From: Petaurus breviceps papuanus | Lineage: Eukaryota > Chordata > Mammalia > Diprotodontia > Petauridae | NCBI GenBank assembly: GCA_028583685.1 | Contig: JAMXIF010001194.1 | Coordinates: 2,849,415-2,913,414, forward strand | Direction: 5' to 3' | DNA: 64,000 nucleotides | Shown here: one piece after another, positions 33,750 through 46,452 of the stretch | Layout of the letters: every line of letters begins with the position of its first letter | Numbering within the stretch: the first letter of the stretch is position 1 | Position numbers and translations under genes: made by a program | The notes under the pieces: generated by a model | Seen by the model: only the letters and a program-made list of their open reading frames with translations | Database searches by the model: none | What the model was told of the DNA's origin: nothing

Positions 33750-35760
33750 AAGTTGTTCTTTTGTATATGTATTTTTTCCATTTTATTTTTCATATCACAG
33801 GCATTAAAAGAAAAAAAAACCCTTGTAACAAATATGCATAGTAAGCAAAACAGTTTCCCCACATTTTTTATGCCCCCAAATTTTGTCTTACTTTTCATCT
33901 TGAATCCATTCATGTCAGAAGGTTGATAGCACAGTTCATTATCAGTCTTCTGGAATCATGGTTGGTCACTGCTTGATCAGAGTTTTTAAGTGTTTCACAG
34001 TATTTTGTCTACAGGAACATTTCTCAGCTCAGTTCTTCAAGGTTTTTCCAGGTTTTCTGAACTCGTCCCTTTCATAATTTCTACAGTGCATATGTTACAT
34101 ACAATACATCAAATACAGTAGTGTTCAATTGCATTGATATACCAAAATTTTTTCAGCCATTCCCTAGTTGATGGGTATCTCCTTAGTTTCCAGTTCTTTG
34201 GCACAACAAAAAGAACTGCCGTAAACATAAAAAAAAAAAATATTCATCCTTTTTCCCTTTCTTTGATCTCTTTGCTGTTGGGTTTTCTTTTCTTTATTGT
34301 TTGCTTTGTTGGGTCAAAGGGTATATGCCTAACCTAGTGATTTTTGGAGCATAGTTGCAAGTTGTTTTCCAGAATAACTATTATCACTTTATAGCTCCAC
34401 TGGGTATATATTTGTTTACCTATTTTCCTGTATCTCCTCCCAACATTTGTCACTTACCTTTTTTCTTAACTTTGTAAATCTGGTGAGATAAAACCTCAGA
34501 GTTTCTTTAATTATAAATAGAGTATTTTCTTCCTATGGCTATTGATAATTTGGATTTTTTTTTTCTTTTTGGAGGGCAATTGAGGTTAAGTGACTTGCCC
34601 AAAGTCACGTGGCTAGTTTTTGGATTTTTAGTCAGGTCCTCCTGACTCCAGGGCTGGTGCTCTATTCATTACACCACGTAGGCACCCCTGGATTTCTTCT
34701 TTAAAAATTTTGTGTACGTATTCTTAAACTATTTTTCATTTGGGAAATGGCAATAATTTTTAAAATTTGAATTCATTTTTGCGGAAAAAAAAAAGACAAC
34801 TTGCTATGAAGATCTCTCCGTAGATCTGAAAGGTAATTTCCTTCTTTGTTCATTTAATTTATGATGTTACTCTTTATATCTAAATAGTGTACTCATTTGG
34901 AGTTTATTGGTGTAAGACTTGAGATGTTTCTGTCCAACTGCTTTTTAGTTTTCCCAGCAGTTTTTGTCAATTAGTGAATAATTACCCCAGTAGCTTGGGT
35001 CTTTAGGTTTGACAAACACCGTACTACTATGTTACTTTGCTTCTACATGTAATGTTTTTGTTTTTATTGCTGTTTGTCCTTCTTTCTTGAAGGAGGACCA
35101 TGACATTGGGGAGGTGATGCCATGACATGTCAGTAAATTGGATTTAAGTGAAGGAGGGCTGTGCAAAGTTATCAGCCTCATTTTTTCTGGAGCCATCTGG
35201 GTCCAGTGTCAAGATATAGATCAGTATGACTGGAGATGGCCCTGGATGCAGTGGGAAACATTGTACCTGATATGTTTTAGTGGTGACCTATTTTTAAAAC
35301 AGTACCAGATTGTTTTGTTGATTACTGCTTTGTAGTATATTTTGAGATCTAGTGATAATAGGCTTCCTTTCTTCCCCCAGTTTTTTAGATTTCCTTTAAA
35401 ATTCTAGACCTTTTGTTCTTTCAGATGAATTTCTTTGATTTTTTCCCCCTAGTGCTATAAAGTAATCTTTTGGTAGTTTGATTGGTACAGCACTGAATAA
35501 ACAAATTAGTTAATGTTGTAAGTTTTATTATATTGACTCAGCCTACCCAGGAGCAATTGACATTTCTCCTATTATTTAGGCATGTCTTTATTTTCATGGG
35601 CAGTATTTTGTAGTTGTATTTATATAGCTTCTATATTATATTTATTCTGCAAATGTTTTACGTGGAATTTCTCTTTCTATTCCTTCTTAGTTTTGTTGAT
35701 AATATGCTGAAATGCTGACAATTTATCTGAATTTATTTTATATCCTGGTTATTTTAGGAA
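33750..35760 (-). mobile_element. Antisense L1, 3' UTR into reverse transcriptase, with insertions
   Basis: It runs from 3' UTR (about 33770) through the ORF2 C-terminus (34134-34340) to the reverse-transcriptase region (about 35280-35640). An antisense type A SINE sits at 34555-34688 and the 200-bp repeat at 35065-35270. Confidence 0.75.
35065..35270 (+). repeat. 200-bp unnamed repeat, sense copy
   Basis: It is the inverted partner of 32590-32790, roughly 80% alike by eye. It lies inside an antisense L1, so it is a mobile insertion and not ancestral unique sequence. Confidence 0.75.
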
Positions 35761-36334
35761 AAAACCTCATAACTATTTAGTCTTGTATTGATCCCTAACT
35801 TCAAAAATTTTCACTTGATGCTATCTACCACATGACATTTCCTTACTAATTGTTCTCCATGGTCTTTGAGAAAAGCATAATCATGCTATTCTGCCTGTCT
35901 CTATCTTTTGGGATTTAAATAAAATTTCTTTTTGGTCTCTTTTTCCTTCTTCTACTCTTGCTTCTATTTTCCCACACCTTTCCTTATTCTGATAAGGATG
36001 ATTGTTTTCATCTGTCAAGGTAATCATTCCTACCTTAAAGTCCAGCTCCTGGAAGTCCTTATTAATTAATTTATATCCCAGTAGGTTAATATGTATGAGA
36101 AAGGATATGCCCTGTTCAAGTCCCGTGGTGTGCATTTGTCAAGAGGACTGGGTTTTGAACATGGATCTACCATTTCTCCCTTTGTTACTTAAGTCACTTA
36201 ACCTTTTTGGGCCCCATTTGTAAACTGAAAGGTTTAGATTTTTAAGATTTCTTCTGGTTCTTAATCTAAGATCGCATTAATGAAATTAAAGCACAGTTAC
36301 TTGATTAATTACTCAAATCTCTTCTATATTTTAG
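35760..36334. other. End of intron 1, mostly unassigned
   Basis: A weak MIR-like segment may lie at 36100-36270 (cttaagtcacttaacctttt). The acceptor pyrimidine tract is ctcttctatattttag. Confidence 0.4.
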
Positions 36335-36430
36335 GTTCTGCTACAATGGAACTAAGTGATGCAAATTTGCAAACTCTAACAGAGTATTTAAAGAAAACAC
36401 TTGATCCTGATCCTGCTATTAGACGTCCAG
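36335..36430 (+). CDS. CSE1L: CSE1L exon 2, start codon, residues 1-28
   Basis: The acceptor tatattttag is followed by 11 untranslated bases and then ATG at 36346 in a strong Kozak context (A at -3, G at +4). It encodes MELSDANLQTLTEYLKKTLD and PDPAIRRP, then one base of the next codon (phase 1). The donor is gtaaaa at 36431. This is the first helix pair of the importin-beta N-terminal domain, which contacts RanGTP in this family. The ORF runs on past the donor into intron 2, but conservation ends at the splice site. Confidence 0.97.
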
Positions 36431-36587
36431 GTAAAATGTTATATACTGAGTTTTCGCTCCTAAAGAATAAATGAAGGAGTACGGAATTCAATCTGCTTTG
36501 CTTATAAATGTCAGCCCAATATTGACTTTTCTTTGTCACTATTGAGTAAAGCCTGCATGTTTGCTTATTGCCCTTAATTTTTATTTT

Positions 36588-36757
36588 TCTGGCCGCTAGG
36601 TGGCGCAGTGAGTAAAGCACTAGACCTGGCATCAGGAGGACCCGAGTTCGGTTTCCTTCTCAGACACTTAACACCCACACAAAAAAAATAGCCATGTAAC
36701 CTTGGGCGAATTACTTAACCCTAATTGCCCTCCAAAAGGCAAAAAAAAAAAAGAAAG
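36588..36757 (+). mobile_element. SINE in intron 2
   Basis: It shows ggccgctaggtggcgcagtg ... accctaattgccctccaaaa and an A-rich tail. Confidence 0.85.
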
Positions 36758-36988
36758 AAAAAAAAATTATTTTCATTTTCAGTAGTTAATTTTTGCTTGT
36801 AGGATCTTTGAAGTGAAAGGTGTTAGCTTAAATCTAAAACTGTCTTTATCAATGGTATTTTACTCTGTTCTTGATTTTTTTTTTTATTCCTACACTGAAA
36901 TGTGTTCATTTTGGGAAGAGAGAAACTAAGGCACAGAATTAATTTCTATTAACTTTAATAATTACTTAAAAGCAAATTGTTAAATTTC

Positions 36989-37037
36989 CTTTTTTTTGGA
37001 GGGCAATTGGGGTTAAATGACTTGCCCAAAGTCACAC
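36989..37037 (-). mobile_element. Truncated antisense SINE
   Basis: It shows ggagggcaattggggttaaa and gacttgcccaaagtcacac, then stops; only the 3' third is present. Confidence 0.75.
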
Positions 37038-37562
37038 TTTTGGTTTGGAAGAGAAAACACATGGTGAAATCTCCAAATTTTCAAATGTTCCTAAATTCTT
37101 CTTAAGTAATAAAAATGCTAAGCTGATAGAGATATATATCACGACTCTTTTGGTGGTTTTGTAAGGGGGTAAAAAAAGTATCAGATAAATTTCTTTGTGG
37201 GCATGTTCAAGGTGTAATGCATGCTGAAAGAAATAATTGAAGTTATAATTATAAGAGTCAAAAACTGGCATGGCTTGAAGTCCAGCACCTAGTAAGTAGG
37301 ATGATCTGACCTGGTATACTACTCTTCCTGTTTCTGGTCATCATAACCTGGAGAAAAATATAAGTGGAAATTGAGAAGATGGAGAGAAGGGTATACTTAA
37401 ATGAGCAGAGGGAAAAGATTCATATGAGGAATGTAAGGGTAGTAGAAAGTTTGCTGTATGTATAAACACTGAAAGGATTGAGACCCATACATCTAGAAAA
37501 AAGAATTTAGAGATGTGTGATTCAGTTCTTAAAGATCATTAATGTTTTAGATAAGACTTTTT

Positions 37563-37736
37563 TTTTTTTTTTAGCAATTGGGTAATTTAATTTAATTTAA
37601 TTTAGTAACTTGCTCAAGGTTACACGGCCAGGTGTTTCTGGGTGGGTGCTAAGTGTCTGAGCCCGGGATTGGATCTCCAGGTCTTCTCAACACTGGAGCC
37701 TGGTGCTCTTACTCGCTGTGTTACCTGGCCGCCCCT
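37563..37736 (-). mobile_element. SINE type B, 'left' monomer alone, with pentanucleotide expansion
   Basis: It carries the left marker ccaggtgtttctgggtgggt. The usual ggggttaagtaac is replaced by gggtaa(tttaa)n at about 37580-37606. Flanks agataagactttttt (37549 on) and agatgagactttttt (37737 on) form a target duplication with one mismatch. Confidence 0.88.
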
Positions 37737-38060
37737 AGATGAGACTTTTTTAAAGCAAATCTTGGAATAATGTAAAAAGAAAATCCTAAAATTTGGAAAA
37801 GATAAGAAAAATTAAAGAATGTATTGCTTTACAGAATGACCAAAAAAAAAGAGAAGAAAAATTAAGCAACTGTACTTCAAATGGAGTAAAAAGATAGAGA
37901 TTCAAAATGGGTTTAGATAAATTCATGGATGACAGGTGCAATATTTTATATCTGGAAAGCAAATTAGAGACCATAGCAGGTAGCAGGAAGAATATGGGAC
38001 TAAAAGGACAAAAAGTCATGGCCGGTACTTTAGTCTCAGGTGACTTTGGCTAGGTATTCT

Positions 38061-38299
38061 AGGGCAGCCAGGTGAGTCAGTAGATGGAGTGCCAGGCCTG
38101 GAGTCAGGAAGAATAATCTTCCTGCATTCAAATCTGACTGCAGACATTTACTAGTTCTGTGACCCAGGACAAATCATTTAACTTTGTCCCTGTTTCCTCT
38201 TCTGTAAAGTGAGCTGGAGAAGGAGTTGTAAGCCACTCCAGTATCTTTGCCAAGAAAACGCAAAAAAGTTGGATATAATTGAAACAGCTCAACAAGTGT
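38061..38299 (+). mobile_element. Long-type SINE (Mar1-like) in intron 2
   Basis: It shows agggcagccaggtgagtcag, gcctggagtcaggaagaata, gtgagctggagaaggag and cactccagtatctttgccaa. Confidence 0.85.
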
Positions 38300-38788
38300 T
38301 CTAGTCTTGACTCTGCAACTTACTTGTGATTTTTACCAAAATTCACTTTACTTTGCTGTACCTTATTTTTTTCATCTGTAAAACTGTGATAAAAATCTCC
38401 ACCCCATTGTGTTGTTTTAAAGATGAAATGAGGTGATACATATTAAAGTATGTTTAGAATTGCAAATCACTATACACATATCAGGTGGTTGAATGATGTG
38501 GTCCATTCCCTTCTTTTTATGCATTAGGAAAAATGGGACCTAATAGATTAATCTAGAGTTACAAAGGAAAACTAGAGTGCTTGAGGTAATGCTTTTAACA
38601 TTTGAGGTTTTGGGGTACCTCGGTTAGATTAAGAACATCTGACCTGTGTGGGTTTAATTAGATTTGCCCATTCTTAACTTTGAAATTAAAGTCTTTAAAT
38701 TTTCATCTTTCTCATCTACTTAAGATGAAAGGGTTTTGATATTTAATAAGATTATTTGGTGTTCCCTAAAACTGATGTTATTTTACAG

Positions 38789-38931
38789 CTGAGAAATTTC
38801 TCGAGTCTGTTGAAGGAAATCAGAATTACCCATTATTGCTTTTAACATTGCTGGAGAAATCTCAAGATAATGTCATCAAAGTGTGTGCCTCAGTAACATT
38901 CAAGAACTATATCAAGAGGAACTGGAGAATT
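38789..38931 (+). CDS. CSE1L: CSE1L exon 3, residues 29-76
   Basis: The acceptor is ttttacag; the split codon G|CT gives Ala29. It encodes AEKFLESVEGNQNYPLLLLT, then LLEKSQDNVIKVCASVTFKN and YIKRNWRI. This is the heart of the importin-beta N-terminal (IBN) domain, with the characteristic A-x-x-F-L and FKNYIKRNW segments. The donor is gtaggt at 38932, phase 0. A second GT four bases downstream (38936) would add bases and break the reading frame into exon 4, so the first is preferred. Confidence 0.96.
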
Positions 38932-40737
38932 GTAGGTATTTTAGTAAATAGAATTTAAAAAATTTTATTTCTCCTATAACTTTATAAGACTTTTGCAAGC
39001 AATATTTGCAGACTACTATTTGACACAAATTAAATAGAAGCTTTCTTTGAACAAGACTGTTTCAAAGTCCTTCTTTTTCCTCATTGGTTACTTGAACAAT
39101 TTCCATAAATTTGCCTTCCTTGGTAATGGCTAAGATTTTGTATGTTTATTGATTTCATCTCCATTTTTAATAATTTCAACTCTGTTAGCTCCTTTGAAGT
39201 GATACTGCTTTTGAAAAATATTTTTGTTTATCCTGTTTGTTTTATTTAAATAAACAATAAATTCTGCATGTTATCTTCAAAGCTGTTTTTTTTTGGTTCT
39301 GTACATTTAAAAAAATGTTTCAGTGACTCTTTTTCTTTTTAAAGGTGTTGCTTATTACATTTTATAAATTTAATTGTGTGATAAAGATGCCTTGTCAGGG
39401 AAAACAATGCTATATTTAATGATCTGACATATGATAAGAGTTATTTTTGTGTCTTGAATTATGAGATTATGCATTATAATGAAAATTATGAGATTATGCA
39501 TAAATGGGATAAAACTAACCAAATGAAGAATAAATCCCATCACAGAAGAAAAACATTTTATATAATGGCAAATTAATTTTATTTATTCCTAGGAGTTCCT
39601 TATAATGACAGTTGACCTATATAGTTTAGAATGTAAACCTATTCATAATTTCAAGCAATATTTAGTTGTTGGTAACTACAAGTTGTAAAACTACTCCAGA
39701 ATCTTAAATTATGACACTGGTTTAATGTTTTGTTCTCTTTTTTTACCTTTGTGGTAATGAAACAATGAGCAAGTTCATTGTAGTAATAGTAGGAGTGATA
39801 CTGCAGATAAGATTATTTGGATATTAGAAATGGATTTATTCCATACATAAGAGTTCTTCAGATTTACTGTTTACAGAACACATTTGGCAAGCTGCTTCTT
39901 GTCCAGATAGTAAATAAGATACAAAAAGTTATCTTACTAGCCACATGCTTGTGTGTACACGTGTGTGTGTATGTGTGTATGCTTACACATTTGACAGATG
40001 TGACTTTTTTCTAATGCTGAAAAGAAATAGGATTGCTCAGTAATTGAAGTAGAAGGAAATTTGAAAACGTGTCTTCCTACTTCTACTCAAGAAACTATCT
40101 TCTCTATATATTTCAGTCAGAGAAAACATTGCTAAATGTGTGTTGCTTTTCTTAATGATTAAGAATTTTTTTGGGGGAAAAATTTTTTTGAACTTAAAAT
40201 ACAAGAATCTCTAGCATTTCTGTACAACAATACAGGTTTCTATTGGAAACTGAATTTTTGAAAAAAGTATACAATAATTTGTACATGTTACTCTGAAAAC
40301 TGTTTGGCTTATCTGTGCATCCTTCTGAATTTTTCATTCTCTTATGTGCATTTAAAAAAATGTGTCCCTCTTTTTCTTGGCGTTGCTATTGCTAACTCTC
40401 CCTCTCTCCTGACACCCCCCTCCCTCCACATTAAAAAACAAAAGAGAAAAAAATGCCTTTGTGAACAATAGTCAAGAAAAAAGACAAAGAATGAAACTGA
40501 ATGTTTTACAACTATTTGAGCCCCAGTGGACTTGTTTTCTTTAATTGTTTGCTTCTCATTGTCATGTTGTCTGGCTTCCTGCATGTGTAGCAACATCTTA
40601 CTACTGTAGCACTAATTCTTCCTGTGATGTCTTTCTTAACATTATATTTTCATGGTGCTATTTATTGCTCATGGTAGACAGACCCTACCAACAGTCCCTC
40701 CTGGTATGCATAACCCAGAAAATTAGTAATTTAAAAG
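38932..40737. other. Intron 3, first part: no recognised repeat
   Basis: AT-rich intron sequence with a short GT-repeat (about 39955-39980). It is the longest stretch in the gene body in which I recognise no interspersed repeat. Confidence 0.5.
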
Positions 40738-43330
40738 TTAGTCAGTAAGCATTTATTAAGTGCCAGGAACGGTGTTAAGGCAGAAGTCTAGTCCTATTCT
40801 TAAGGAGCTCACAGTCTAATGAGGGGACACAACATGAAAACTGCTATTTACAGACAAGGCATATGTAGTTTAAATTGGAGCTGATCAATAAAGAGGTAGT
40901 ACTAGAATTAAGAGGGATCAAGAAAAGTTTTTTTGTACAAAATGGCATTTTAGATGGCACTTAAAATAAACCCGGGAAGCCAAGAGGTGGTGATAAGGAG
41001 GAACAGTATTTCATGCATGGGGAACAGCAAGTGAAAATGACCAGTCACTAGGTCACAGAGTATGTGGGGGGTAAGGTGTAAGGAAACTATAAAGGTATGA
41101 AAAGGACAGGGGAAAGGTCTTTTGAGTACCAAACAAAGGATTTGATATTTGATCCTGGAGGTGATAGGGAGCCACCAGAGTTTATTGAATTGAGTGAAAT
41201 GTCTTAAAGTGTGCTTCAGGAAGATTTTCCAGCCGAGTAAAGTGTAAATGAGTAAAAATGGAATGAGGTAAGATGAGGTAGAGAGACCAACCAGCACTCT
41301 ATTGTAATAATCCAGGCATGAACTGATAAGATCCTCCACCATTGTGGTAGTAGTGTCATGGGGGAGAAGAGATTATGTAGGAGAGATGTTATGAAGGTAG
41401 AAATGAGAGGACTTGGCAACAGATTGGATATAGGGTTTGAAAGACAGTAAAGCATGGAGGATGACACCTAGGTTGTGAACTTGGGTGACTGGGAGGATGA
41501 TGGTGCCCTTAATAATAGAGAAGTTCAGAAGGGGGAAGATGTTTTTGGGAATGATCACAAGTCCAACTTTGGACATGTTGAATGTAAGATAACTATGGGA
41601 CATCCATTTTTAGATGTATGGAAATGTGAAAGGTCAGGAATGAGTTAGATAAGTGGATGTGAGAACCGTGAACATAGACATGATAATTGAAACCACGCTT
41701 AGATCACCAGGTGAAACAGTTTAGAGGGAGAAGGACAGAGGTTTGTGGGACACCCACCTTTAGTGGGCATGACCTGGATGAATATCTAGCAGAGGAAACT
41801 GAGAGGGAGGGGTCAGACAAGTAGGAACACAGGGAGAGAGTAGTGTCACCAAAACCTACTAGAAGTAGGAGATTATCAATGAGAAACGGGTGATTGATAG
41901 AATAAAGCTGCTCAGAGGTCAGAAAGGATAAGGATTGAGAAATGGCTACTAGATTTTTGCCATTAAGAGATCAGTGATAACTTGGACAACAGAGTTTCAG
42001 TTGAATGGTGAGGTCAGAAGCCAGATTGTAAAGTTGAGGAAAGGAAGTAGAGATACCTCAAATGAGGAGTTTAACCATATAGGGAGAAGAAATAAATGGA
42101 TCAAGTTTGATATTTTTTAAGGATGAGGGACATATAGGTGTGTTTGTAGGCAGTAAGGAAGCAGCCCGTAGACAAGGATAGATTGAAGACAAGTTCGAGG
42201 ATGGGATAATAGAGGGGGCAATCTGCTGAACAAAAGATAGGAAGGAATGAGATCACTTGTGCATGAGAGCAAGTAGAAAGGCTACCTGATTATGTGAGGA
42301 GGGAATAAAGGAGATTGTCTTATAAGGCATCTGAATAAGGGAGATGAGGAGGGGTGAAGAAGAGGGAGCTCTGGGCGAATGGCTTGAAATAAAATTTTTT
42401 TTCATTATAATATGAGGTAAGGTTCTTAGCTGAAAGGATGGGGGCAGGGAGAGCCATGGAAGGTTCGAGGAGGGTTGAAAATATTTGGTAAGCAGGATTG
42501 TGAGTTAATTAGGGAGGTGTAAAAAGATTGCCTTGCTCTATAATAAGGGCCCTGTTGAGGTTATGTAACATAAATATGTAGTGGACCCAGTCTGCATGGT
42601 TTTCTAATTTTTTTCTAGCTTCATTCAGCCATATATGTGTAGGAAATGTGGTGGAAATGATCTGATCACAGAGTGAGGATTGATGGGGCAAGAATGGCAA
42701 TATGATAAGGAGATCAGGGACTCAAGAAGAAGAAAATATAAAATTAAACTTACCAAGGAATCAGGATGAGGAAGGAAGTGGGTGAAGTATGTCTAATGGA
42801 AAGGTGTTGTCATGTGAAAGAACTGTGAGATTCAGTGATTGGAGGTTATGGTGAAGACAAAGAACAGGGTTTGGGGTTGCAAGGCAGAAAGAGGTAGAAT
42901 GAAAATAGATTGTTGTCAGATAAGGGAATTTCAGGGTTCATGAACACAGAAATGGTGTATTTGTGGGTGATGACAAGATCAAGGGTATGACCATCTTTGT
43001 ATGTAGCTAAGATAGGATAGAAGAGGAGGAGGAAGAGGTCTGAAGTAAATTGATGAACTGTGAGAGATGTGTGCATGTTTGAGAGAGTATCTTTATGTAT
43101 GTGGAAGTCCCTTATTATGACGGCTGGAGTTCGATGGGAGAGAAAAGACTGTTAGCCAGGTACAGAACTTGAAGAAAGAAGAATATTCTGGAGGTCAGTT
43201 AATACCAGCTGTCAGGATTTTGCTTAGGTGCTGGATGTGGGTTGTATGGAACTCGAAGGAAGAGAGATTACTGAATGATGCTAGTAGAGGGGAAACCTAG
43301 AAGTGGTAATGGGTAGTGAGGAGTTTTCAA
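40738..43330 (-). mobile_element. Antisense L2 LINE, about 2.6 kb
   Basis: It opens with the antisense L2 3' end (cagtaagcatttattaagtg). Minus-strand translations show L2 ORF2 pieces: MSKVGLVIIPKNIFPLLNFS then VTQVHNLGVILHALLSFKPY (41373-41603), and the endonuclease end GHTLDLVITHKYTISVFMNP then EIPLSDNNLFSFYL (42846-43076). It is the longest L2 copy here and ends about 100 bp before exon 4. Confidence 0.88.
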
Positions 43331-43430
43331 ACTTCTCTACTTTGAAGAGAAAATTTAATTATAGTTTGTCCAAGAACATAGAAGAGAATGTATGATCATT
43401 TTATGTTAATTATCAATACTTTGCTTTTAG

Positions 43431-43532
43431 ATTGAGGATGAACCAAACAAAATCTGTGAAGCAGATCGGATAGCCATTAAAGCCAACATAGTACACTTGA
43501 TGCTTAGCAGTCCTGAACAGATTCAGAAACAG
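43431..43532 (+). CDS. CSE1L: CSE1L exon 4, residues 77-110
   Basis: The acceptor is ttgcttttag. The exon is exactly 34 codons and encodes IEDEPNKICEADRIAIKANI then VHLMLSSPEQIQKQ. It completes the IBN domain. Two Val-to-Ile differences (77 and 90) relative to the human protein as I recall it are conservative. The donor is gtaata at 43533, phase 0. Only a 97-bp intron separates it from exon 5, while a 2.6-kb antisense L2 ends about 100 bp upstream. Confidence 0.96.
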
Positions 43533-43629
43533 GTAATATAAAATCATATGATGTTTTATTATCTTTTCAGACTTGTTTTATTAAAGCTTTCCCTCAATTG
43601 AATTATTTCTTTTTTTTGTTTGTTAATAG

Positions 43630-43775
43630 CTTAGTGATGCAATTAGTATCATTGGCCGAGAAGATTTTCCTCAAAAATGGCCTGACTTATTGACAGAAAT
43701 GGTCAATCGTTTTCAGAGTGGAGACTTTCATGTTATCAATGGGGTTCTTCGCACAGCACATTCTTTATTTAAAAG
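43630..43775 (+). CDS. CSE1L: CSE1L exon 5, residues 111-159 (part)
   Basis: The acceptor is tgttaatag. It encodes LSDAISIIGREDFPQKWPDL, LTEMVNRFQSGDFHVINGVL and RTAHSLFK, plus two bases (AG) of Arg159. The DFPxxWPxL motif is a signature of importin-beta-family HEAT repeats. The donor is gtatgg at 43776, phase 2. Translation past the donor quickly loses similarity, which confirms the exon end. Confidence 0.97.
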
Positions 43776-44049
43776 GTATGGGAATTGTGTGTGTGTGTGT
43801 ATACACAGAAAACATGAATTCAGATATTTTAAAGGATCCAAATGCTTATTTACTTTGGTTTTCAAATATACTCACATCTTTATTGTACTTGTGCCTGATA
43901 GGTACTCAGTAAACTAAATTAAATCTTATTTATTTTGTGATATCCTAACATAAATGATCCTGGCCATTGTAAACAGTTTTATTTTTGTGATTGTTGGTAT
44001 TATGTTGAAAGCATGATTACCAACTATTTAATAAAACAAGTAAATTTTT

Positions 44050-45540
44050 TTTTTAATTCAGTTTTATTTTCAGGTTTAATTCTCTTCCCATTCTCTCTCT
44101 CTTCCTCCCTACTTTTCCCCTTGAGAAGGTAAGAAAAACAACCCATTACAAACAGTCAAGCACAACAGATTCCCTTTTTGGCTGTGTCCAAAAACATATC
44201 CTTTAATCTGCATTCTTGAGTCTTATCTCTCTGGAGATAGGTTGTTTCATTGTGAGTCCTCTGGAATTATGGTTGATTATTTTGTTTTTAGAGTTCTTAA
44301 ATCTTTCACAGTCTTTTGACTTGTAAAGTATTGTTGTTATTGTCTAAATTGTTTTCCTGGTTCTGTTGACTTCATTTTGCATCAATTCATGCAGGTCTTC
44401 CCAGGTTTTTCTTAAATCATTTCTTTCCTCACTTCTTATACTATTGTAGCATTCCATCATGTCCATATGATATAACGTGTTCACAGCCTTTCTCCCAATT
44501 ATTGGACATCCCCTCAAATTTCCAGTTCTTTGCTACCATAAAAAGACCTACTATAAATATTTTTGTCAATAAGCCTTTTTCCTTTTTCTCTTTGGGGTAT
44601 AGACCAACTAGTGTTATTGCTGGGTCAAAAGACATAAAGAGTTTAGTAGTTTTTAGGTATAGTTCCCAATTACTTTTCATGATTGGACCAGTTCTTAGTT
44701 CCACCATCAGTGCATTATTACACCTGTTTCTCATAGCCTTGCCAGAATTTGTCATTTTTCTTTTTATCAACTCCAACGAATGTGAGATGGTAATGCTATA
44801 GATTTGTTTTGTTATTTATCTAGTTAGTAGTGATTTGGAACATTTTTGCATATACCACTATTGATACCTTGAATTTTTTCCTCTGGAAACTATTCATATG
44901 TTTTGATCATTTGTCAATGGGGGAGTGGCTGTTATCAAAGAAATCTGCTGCAAATGCTTTCCCTTCCAATTTCCTGCTTCTTTTCTAATTTTAGCTTTAT
45001 TCGTTTTGCTTATGCAAAAAATTTGATATTTTATGTAATAACAAAATTATCTTTTAACTCTTGGGAACCTCTCTATCTCTTGTTTGTTTCAAATTCTTCT
45101 ATCCATAAATTTGGTAATTTTTTCCATGCTTTTCTAATTTGTTTGTGAAGTCACTCTTTATTTTGAAATCATGTACCCATTTGGAGCTTTTCTTGATATA
45201 TAGTATAGATGTTTGTGTATGCCTAGTTTTTACCAAACTGCTTTCCAGTTTTCCTAACAGTTTTTGTCAAATAGTGAGTTTGTTGTGCCTTTGGGTTTAT
45301 CAAGCACTAAAGCTACTATGGCAAGCAAGTTTTTTTCATATGCTTATATGTACTTGTTTCTCAGTTTTTTTTTTATTTTTCAAATGCTTTATTAACTTCT
45401 GATTTACATCATTCATTTCCGCCAGATTTTGAGTTACAAATTTTCTCCCCCTTTTTTTCCCCTACCTACCGCCCCGAAATAGCAGTCCCACAGGATATCC
45501 CCTCCTCCAATCTGTTTCTCAGTTTGGATACAATATGCAT
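44050..45540 (-). mobile_element. Antisense L1 in intron 5, followed by a second L1 3' end
   Basis: The ORF2 C-terminus reads on the minus strand at 44441-44776 (MSFDPAITLVGLYPKEKKEK, GLFMVAKNWKFEGMSNNWEK). From about 45369 a different 3' end (cttctgatttacatcattca) begins, shared with 48985-49240. Confidence 0.8.
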
Positions 45541-45879
45541 ACATATTTCCTTTCCTACATTCTCCTGTGTGTCATTTATATTTTCTTAGAAATATATAAA
45601 ATGTCTCCTATATTTTACTGTCTTTAACATTTTGAAAATAATTCATTTGGAAACCATTTTTGAAGTTCCTAGTAGAATTTGATGAATTCCATACTAAATT
45701 AAATCTTATTTATTTTGTGATATCCTAAAATAAATGATCCTGGCCAGATCAATTATGAAAAATGAGGAATATTTGTCTCATCGAATTTACAGAAATGCAA
45801 CATATAATTTCTTATAGCACTTACCAGATTCCTAAGTAGGGATAATGAAAACAAGAAATTTTAGAAATGCAAAAAAGGC

Positions 45880-46140
45880 ATTAGTGCTGAGGAAATGACA
45901 AAAATTAGCATAGGACCTGTCCCTCATGGAGCTTACAATTTAAAATTACACATGTACAAATTTATGATATTCTACAATACTTAGTTGCTAATATATTTTA
46001 ATAATAATATCTAATTTTATTATGTAATACTTTAAAGTTTACAAAACATTTTACATACATTAACTCAGTTTAATCTTACAATAATCCCAGTTCACTGATG
46101 AGGAAACAGTCTCTAAGAGGTTAAGTGAGTTGCCCTTGTC
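45880..46140 (-). repeat. Antisense L2 3' end and MIR-like fragment
   Basis: It shows ctcatggagcttacaattta and cactgatgaggaaacagtct. Confidence 0.55.
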
Positions 46141-46452
46141 TGTTGTATTTAAAGTACCTAAAATGTACTTATACAACAGTCCATATTTATGGGTAGAAAA
46201 AATAGCAAAACAAAACCCCAGAAAGGGAAGAAAATAATAGTAGCCTAAGAAAGCTTTAGGAAAAGACACTAGTGAAAGAGACAGTCATATAGGCAGGAAG
46301 GTATTGTATCATGAAAGCTATGCTTGATGAGAGTGTGGAGAAGGGTTGATCACCAATGTCAAATGCTGAAAAGATCACACTGTGGATATATAAGAATTTA
46401 AACCCTTTAATAAAAACAATTCAAATAAAATGACTATATAATTATTTCCTAG

